Assembly: GCA_002110485.1 (NCBI GenBank)
Contig: MOWL01000068.1
Location: forward strand, 1,302,001-1,366,000
DNA length: 64,000 bases
From: Emergomyces orientalis
Lineage: Eukaryota > Ascomycota > Eurotiomycetes > Onygenales > Ajellomycetaceae
Direction: 5' to 3'
Shown: positions 57,814-64,000 of the stretch, in pieces
Layout of the letters: every line of letters begins with the position of its first letter
How positions within the stretch are numbered: position 1 is the first letter of the stretch
Notes under the pieces: model-generated
Database searches by the model: none
Seen by the model: only the letters and a program-made list of their open reading frames with translations
Told to the model about the DNA's origin: nothing
Translations under genes and position numbers: made by a program

Positions 57814-59931
57814 TCATAACTTCACACTCTTAACCAAATGAGTCTTGATACCAGTAAGCTCTCCACCATAACCACCACGCCCTTCGCCACCCTTATAAAC
57901 CGGCCGAATGCTACCCAACTTCTTTTTCTTCTCCTCATACTTCTTCCTCTTCTTAACTCTCGGATTCCGCACATCTTTATTCCGCTTCGGAGCTAAGCCC
58001 TTATTCTTCTCGATTGCATATGTAATGGCCCGCTTGCCATCTTCCCCGATGGTCTCCTCGATCTCAACCCGCCCGCCTTCCCGCGCGGCTTCAGCATGGG
58101 CTTCAGCAAGCATCTTCTTATCAGCTTTCTTCTGTTTCGACCGCGCAGCAACCATATCATAGTAATCGTCTGAGTCCGAACCGCCGCCGCCGCCATTTTT
58201 TCCGTCATCTCGCACCTCCCTCGCAAGACGATGATCATCTTCATCGCTATCTCCTCCCAGCTCATGAAGCTCGTCCGGTGTCCGATGCCCTCTCTTCTCA
58301 GCCTGGGCATTAAGACGGGCTTGACGATCCTTTAATCTCTCTCGATATGGCAAGTCTGTGTCACCGCCAGCATCACGGCCAGCAGCATCACGCTTGTTGG
58401 CTTTCTGTGCGATTTGCGAGGTGTAGAAACGGAGGGATTTTTTCTTCTTGGCTTTTTCTTCAGCTTCGAGAGCGTCGAGGGTTGTTTCGTCGCCAAAGTC
58501 TGAGTCGTTATCTTTTGGTTTGGATGGTTTAGCTTGCTTGGATGCCCTTTTGGTTGTTCGGGAATCAAGAAGTTTGGAAAGGTCAGCCAGCTCGACCTCA
58601 GTCTGGCGTAGTTTCTCGGTTCGTTTCATTTCTGCTAGCGCTCTGGCGTCTTCTGCGGCCTTTTGGGCTTTAGTTTTCTTAGATTTGGTCACTGGTACGG
58701 GTTCGAGGGGTTTTGTTTTTATTTCGGCGACTTTGGTCGTTGGTTCTGACGCATGTGATATTTGGTCGTCATCAACGCTGTAGTCTGACTCCATTTCAGA
58801 GTCCTCGATTTGCTGTACATCCTTTACTTCCTCCCATTGCTTCTTGCAGTTAATCAGTGTCTCCATGATTGGATGTTCTCTGAGCTCAGCAGGGGACATT
58901 GCGAGGCGTGTTTCTCCATTCCTTGAAGGAGACGTTAAGAGGAAGAAGTACATGCTGATAGAACCTAGATAGGCAGAGAGTGCGCGGAATTTAACCACTG
59001 GTAGTGGAATATAGTCGTCGTTGTGATATGACCCGCTTGAACCATTCGCAAAGTTTTCTGCATTTTGTGCGGCAAAAGCAAGTTCCTCATGCAGGGGTTC
59101 AAGGGAGAGAAAATCTTGCGATAAAGGCTCGAATTCAGGGTATCGCTGTTTCAAGATCTTCCGCCGCTCGTCGACGCTCATATCATCTGTCACTTGTAGC
59201 TCAGGTAAAACCTCTGTGACGACATTGTTCTCCCCTTTATAGTCACGTTCGCCATCCTTCCCCGATGTTGCCCATTCGTTTTCGTCGAATCCAAAATCCG
59301 CCTCGTTCATAGCCTGTAATCGCTGTTGTTGGATCTTTCTGGCCTCAGCTTCCTCTTCAAACGCATCTGCTTCTGTTTCGATTACGTCTGCATCGTAGTA
59401 GTCCTTCTTCGATGAACCCCATCCTTTCATCCCTTCCTCTTCGTCTGCCCCTCCTTCCGCCTCCTCGTCGTCATCAATTGGACTGGTTGCATCGCGGCGA
59501 CCTAACTTCGACTTCTTAAGTGTAGATCGTTGGGCGTCCTCCTCTTCCTCCTCTTCTTCGTCATCAACATCGTCATCATCAAAATCTTCGTCGTCTATAG
59601 ACTCAGATTGATACCCAAGTACTTCCTCGTCGGAAGGTTGGAAAAATTCCTCTACACCCACCCCGTTAATAACTATGTAAAAATTGAACCAAAGGGTGGG
59701 GAAGGAAAAAAATAAAAATAAAAAAATTGCTGTATCTCAATATTTACCTTGCTCTGCTAGTTTTCGTCTCCTCTTTGCCTCGGGGGCTTCTTCTAAAAGA
59801 ATGCGATCGCGACTCTGTTCGAACTCATCCTCCGAATCAGCGAACCGGGCATCGGCTGCGAATCTGGAGTTTTGATCTGGAGCACTCTGTTTCGCAGACG
59901 AGAGCTTGCTCGCTTTTCTTTTCTTGCCCAT
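57814..59931 (-). CDS. SAS10: Sas10/Utp3, small-subunit processome protein
   Basis: Two exons on the minus strand, 59931-59748 and 59672-57814, with a 75-nt intron; 680 aa. It is a nucleolar U3 snoRNP/SSU processome component needed for 18S rRNA maturation. The start MGKKRKASK is basic, followed by long acidic tracts (a run of Asp/Glu near residues 85-105), a central conserved Sas10/C1D-type helical region (about 260-345), and a Lys-rich C-terminal Sas10 domain. That domain contains KNKGLAPKRNKDVRNPRVKKR and ends in GIKTHLVKSVKL. Alternating acidic and basic low-complexity sequence is typical of the family. The first exon is short, and the splice joins EQ to VINGVGVEEFF. It is divergent with TSC10 and convergent with MSH5. 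Confidence 0.92.
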
Positions 59932-60048
59932 TTTTGCAGGGAGATTGCCCTGAGATGACCAGCTGATATGTGTTCGAATTGTCCTAGAAAGTTGCTGCTT
60001 GGAATCGGCGTTTTCCACTTCTCATGGAGATTTATGATATTTTCGTCC

Positions 60049-60081
<33 letters not shown>

Positions 60082-60656
60082 TTTCCCGATATCTTGGCGC
60101 TCACACTGAGCAACCACGCTAGTCCCGGTTCGGATATGCGCTGGATCCGCCCGCGAGGTCCTGATCTAGCGCTGCTTGAGGTGAAGCTGGAAAAGAAGGG
60201 TTAGAACACCGAGTGGATATATCTCCAATCTCCGAAAACCCTGGTGTTGAGCTTGTTTCCAAAAAGCTTCCTTGTTCAGGGCTGCAGGTGGTGAAAGAAA
60301 AAATTCCCGTTCACAAACTTATTAACATTGCGTGAACCAATCGCATTAGTTTACCTTACACGAACAATAGTTAATCTAATTCTAAACGTACGCTGGATTG
60401 TTGTTGATTCGCTAAAGGAAGAACGGAACACGAGGACAAAAAGGGTTGAACAGGCAGGGTACAGCCTGGAAGCTCCCTAGGTACACACAACTCGGCCTCT
60501 TATCCTAGGTATGTAATGTTCATTTCCTTAGATACGATAACTACAGCTGTGCCCAGTTTGTTAAAAGTTCTTGCTCTGCAGGTGTGGGTAGTAAACAACA
60601 AAGCTCCTGTGGAAAGAATCACCGCAGCCCAACCGCCAGGTTGTTCCTCCTCCACC
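59932..60656. promoter_or_regulatory. divergent SAS10/TSC10 promoter region with poly(A)30 and paired CCTAGGTA
   Basis: A plus-strand A-run of 30 bases spans 60050-60079. Two CCTAGGTA motifs lie at 60476-60483 and 60504-60511, 28 bp apart, about 150 bp before the TSC10 start. Both sit in the only shared regulatory space of the two genes, but their role is unknown. Confidence 0.4.
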
Positions 60657-62030
60657 ATGCCGGATTTACGCGCTATATTATCTTCCTTTCTCGGAGAGGG
60701 CTCTGACCTGTCATTGTCAACCCCCCAGCTACTCGTTGCAGTCACTCTTTTGATATTCTCCCTATACTTAGCTGTCAGTATGCTAAACTACTTCAAGACG
60801 ACGAATCAGTTCGTGGTTGCGGGGAGGGTATGTATTGGGTCGCGTTTCTTGATCACTCCTTTATTCTCTTGGTTGTTTTATTCTGGGTAGCTAAGGCTGA
60901 CGGTATGTACAGATGGCTGTTGTTACGGGTGGTTCGGATGGCATGGGCAAAAGTGTAGCCATTGAGTTGGCCAGAAAAGGGGCTAGTGTGACCATCGTCG
61001 GCCGCGACGTGGGCAAACTGGAAGCCGTCTATGAAGCCATGAAGGTAAGGTTGTTACTGCTTGACTCATTATTTTTGTCTCCCAGTAGAGGATATTAGAC
61101 AAAGGCTGATTGAAAGAAACAATAAATATTATATAAATATTTTAGACATGCGCTCCCCATATGTGCGGCCAGAAATTTCACTGGATCAAAGCCGATTTGA
61201 TCGACCCAAAAGAATCCGAACGCGTCATGGCCGAGGTTACCGAGTTTAACGGCGGAGTGTATCCTGATATTGTTTGGTGTTGTGTTGGACAATGTCTACC
61301 CGGGTTCTTTCTCCATACCTCGCCAGAGACCTTAAAAGCGCAAATGGACACAAATTATTTCACCTCAGCATATACCGCACAGGCCATTATGAAGCTATGG
61401 CTAGCTCCAGCTTCCGCTGGTCAAGCTCCGGAGAAGACACCTCGCCGCCATCTCATTTTCACCAGCTCTGCTGTATGCTTTGTCCCCGTGGCCGGCTACG
61501 CGCCTTACGCGCCAGCAAAGGCGGCGTTACGCGCTCTTGCAGATGCCTTGACGTCGGAGATCGAGGTTTACAACGGTTCCCGAAGAAACCCGTCCATCAC
61601 TGCTCCCGCTGCGGACGTGAGGACCCACATTGTCTTCCCGATGGGAATTTTAAGTCCTGGATTTGCCGTAGAACAAAAGCTAAAGCCAGCCTTAACGAAA
61701 CATCTTGAAGAGTCCGACAAGCCACAAACGCCTGACGAAGTTGCTGCAATCTCTATCAGGGGGCTCGAAAAAGGCCAATACATGGTCACGACCTTGATAG
61801 TAAGCGCGATCATGAAGGCAGCTACAATGGGAGGCAGCTATAGAAACAGCATCGTTCGCGACACGCTTACTAGTTGGATGAGCTCTCTCATCTTCCTTCA
61901 GGTTGTACCGGATTTGAGAGGCAGGGCTTTTCGATGGGGTCGAGTCAACGGCATTCCCAAGAAGGGTGAAGATAATACAATAGCACCCCAACCCGTGACT
62001 GAAGACTGCATGGGCGGAGAACAAGGTTGA
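60657..62030 (+). CDS. TSC10: 3-ketodihydrosphingosine (3-ketosphinganine) reductase
   Basis: Three exons, 60657-60827, 60913-61044, 61146-62030, encode 395 aa. It reduces 3-ketosphinganine to dihydrosphingosine with NADPH, the second step of sphingolipid synthesis, at the ER. An N-terminal membrane segment (about residues 20-40) anchors the short-chain dehydrogenase fold. The cofactor motif TGGSDGMG lies at the start of exon 2. The catalytic Ser (in FTSSAV) and the Tyr-x-x-x-Lys pair (YAPAK) follow in exon 3. A hydrophobic C-terminal part around residues 300-350 suggests further membrane contact. The start at 60657 is preferred to an upstream in-frame ATG at 60516, because it directly precedes the membrane segment and has a CACC context. 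Confidence 0.9.
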
Positions 62031-62529
62031 TATCTCTCTGTACATCCCCTATTCGTAACGTCCTTTTCCCTATATTAGATACACCATTTCCTAAGTTTCA
62101 ATAAACAATACTCCTTTATCTTCTCGATGTCTTCCATTAATGGCTCTCTTAAATGAGGCCTGTTCGTGATGAGGTTCTGAATACGGAGTAGATATGATCT
62201 ATTCCATTTGATATCTTTGTTCAGATTTGAAAGTAACTTTCTATATTTCAAGTTAAATATTTATTACAACCACATACATTATGGTCTTATGTATGAGGTT
62301 CATATGTCGTGTGGCTAAAGGGGCCAAACTGAGGCTCAAAAAGGGAAAGAAAGCATTCACAGGCATCAACATCTAATTGCCAACCTTCTCTCCTCCTGAC
62401 ATCACCCCATCCCAGCCTACTCAATCCCCTTCCTCATCTTTTGCGCTGAACGTATAAACACGAGTATTGCCGTCCAGAATACCCATAGTGACCCCTACTC
62501 TCGTTAACTACCTCCACGCCCTAGATAAA
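62031..62529. other. intergenic between TSC10 and the unknown secreted protein gene
   Basis: AT-rich spacer, becoming pyrimidine-rich from about 62370 toward the next start codon. No gene is seen. Confidence 0.4.
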
Positions 62530-63784
62530 ATGCAGCCACTCGTTATCCTCTGGTTTCTCACACTTGCCGCCTGGGCCCTGAACCCTAATACCCCCAGGGC
62601 CCAACGGTACCAAACAGTCATCACAATCAACAAAGACAAGGCCGTCCACAGCTACGACTACAGCGGCACCAACCCCATCGACGGCTGCTGGGAGAGCCTC
62701 GACTGCTCCCTGACTCAAATCGACGCAATGTCCATGGCCAGCCGGCTCGAGTTCATCAAGTACCTGAGCACCTGGCGCTTGGATACGCTACACTCCATGG
62801 ACCAATTCCGTGCCCTTGAAGGGGTCATCACCTTCTTCATGAGGAAGGATATTGGTGGCTCGGGCACGTGGCTTTCACTTGTACATGCAGCATGCATCGA
62901 AGCGTTGCAAAGGGGCGCGGCAATCTCGCTTGGCCTATCGAGTAATACCGGTGGGAATCCGGCAAGTGAGAAGTGGGCGGATTATTTTCATCAGAGGAGG
63001 ACGGGGAGGCTTACGGATCGGAGTGTATGAAATTATTTTTTTTTTGCCACCTTATTTCACACGGTTTTAGTGTTTAAAAGTTTCACATATCTCAAAGGGA
63101 AGGAAAATGGCTAACAATGGAACTTACCACCTCCGGTCTTATGTGGAACAGGCCCATGACATATCCTGGGCGGGTGCGGAACAAGCTGCTGTTGACTACG
63201 GCATCCGCCGTGCCGACTCATCGCTGCATATCGAAAAGCCTTCCGGCCGTGTCCTACGCTGGATGCAATTCACGCGCGTGTACAGAACAGCCATGCAGTA
63301 CCGTCGTACGATCTTGTGGCTTATGAGGATGTATGTTTTATATTCCTTCTTTTATGTATGAAAGATAAAACTTTCTCTTCTCCTTTTATATATATATTTC
63401 CACCCGCTTCTCTGTACCCCTTTCCTTAATCTGAAGATGGCGAGAGATCTTAAGGGACTTGGCGCCAGAAAAAAGGAAACAAGTACTAATATAATCTGTC
63501 TCCCCAAAAACAATAGGGGATTCACATTCACTAGCCCCTCGGTGCCCATGGCCGCCGAAGCCTTTCTAGACTGGGTAACGGACGTGACAGATGCGACATC
63601 TACTGGCTTCCTAGCTGATGTGGCCTGGACCCTTTCCGCGTTGGGATTATCGCAGCACGGAGAGGACCCTGTCGCTGATTCAGAGGTCATGTTGAAGATC
63701 ATCACGGACTTCTGGGAAGTTTTTCAACTGAAAAATAACGGTGATGGTGGTAGTGGGGATGGAGGCAATCCAGAGTGGAAATAG
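62530..63784 (+). CDS. predicted secreted protein of unknown function
   Basis: I do not recognise this protein. The model has three exons: 62530-63024, 63071-63330, 63517-63784; 340 aa. The N-terminus is a short hydrophobic stretch (QPLVILWFLTLAAWA) ending before ALNPN, a plausible signal peptide. Two Cys follow in GCWESLDCSL, and the rest looks helical with repeated Trp and aromatic residues. The C-terminus is Gly/Asn/Asp-rich low complexity ending NPEWK. Intron 1 is only 46 nt with a weak branch site, and intron 2 (186 nt) was placed to join two open frames in phase, so both junctions are less certain than elsewhere. Segments of all three exons show protein-like composition, which supports one gene. 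No neighbour suggests a role. Confidence 0.6.
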
Positions 63785-64000
63785 TTAGGACTCATCCGGC
63801 GTTATGAAGTAGGGATGATTGTGAGTGTGAGTACAGGAAGATGGTGTGGGTGAATGGAGGTCAAATGAGGAAAGGGAAATTGTTTCTGAAGCATGATAAG
63901 AATGGATCGATGAAAGCGCCCTGTTTATATGTTATGGTATGTAGAAGTTTAATATGCCCGGTGAGTGATATGTGTTTGGTGGGTGATTTCTCAAGTTACC
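63785..64000. other. 3' flank at right edge
   Basis: No feature seen; G- and T-rich sequence after the last stop codon. Confidence 0.3.

Overview
The window is nuclear DNA of a filamentous ascomycete. The genes have many short GT-AG introns (about 45-250 nt) with CTAAC/CTGAC-like branch sites. Promoters are CT-rich, 5S rRNA genes are dispersed singly instead of sitting in the rDNA, and the proteins are Pezizomycotina types: an Ssk2-type HOG MAPKKK, an MpaB-type oxygenase, and a NACHT-ankyrin NLR. Low-CpG, AT-rich repeat islands beside ordinary gene-rich DNA suggest Eurotiomycetes, most likely Onygenales. That order-level assignment is inference.

Layout. 1-4600: gene-poor leader. 4601-9137: vacuolar-type Ca2+-ATPase (PMC1-like). 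9138-10425: T-rich flank passing into a decayed repeat. 10426-19086: a head-to-tail pair of LINE (non-LTR) retrotransposons, one near full length and one 5'-truncated, inside a single 15-bp target-site duplication. Both copies are dead through transition mutations. 19087-21380: more decayed repeat, then ordinary intergenic DNA. 21381-22843: MpaB/rubber-oxygenase-like gene with a nonsense codon near its end. 23588-25886: mitochondrial delta-1-pyrroline-5-carboxylate dehydrogenase. 26687-26806: 5S rRNA (-). 27409-29603: beta-tubulin, 9 exons. 30685-32646 (-): Tat-SF1/Cus2-like splicing factor. 34990-36687: MFS drug transporter. 37143-37262: second 5S rRNA (+). 38455-42663: SSK2-type MAPKKK. 44374-48433: NACHT-ankyrin NLR. 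48926-50195 (-): eEF1B alpha (EF-1beta) with unusual insertions. 50671-53058: mitochondrial Hsp78. 53489-57400: meiotic MSH5. 57814-59931 (-): Sas10/Utp3. 60657-62030: 3-ketosphinganine reductase (TSC10). 62530-63784: small predicted secreted protein of unknown function.

Most genes are independent housekeeping or stress genes rather than a functional cluster. PMC1 and SSK2 belong to calcium and osmotic stress handling. EF-1beta/Hsp78 and Sas10/TSC10 are divergent pairs sharing short promoters, and MSH5/Sas10 are convergent. I see no CRISPR array, no tRNA I would defend, and no biosynthetic gene cluster. The most unusual material is the LINE tandem with its non-canonical mutation pattern, followed by the EF-1beta insertions, the apparently lost splice acceptor in MSH5, and the NLR. 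All exon junctions were placed by hand from splice signals, reading frame and family conservation. Every multi-exon model sums to a multiple of three.
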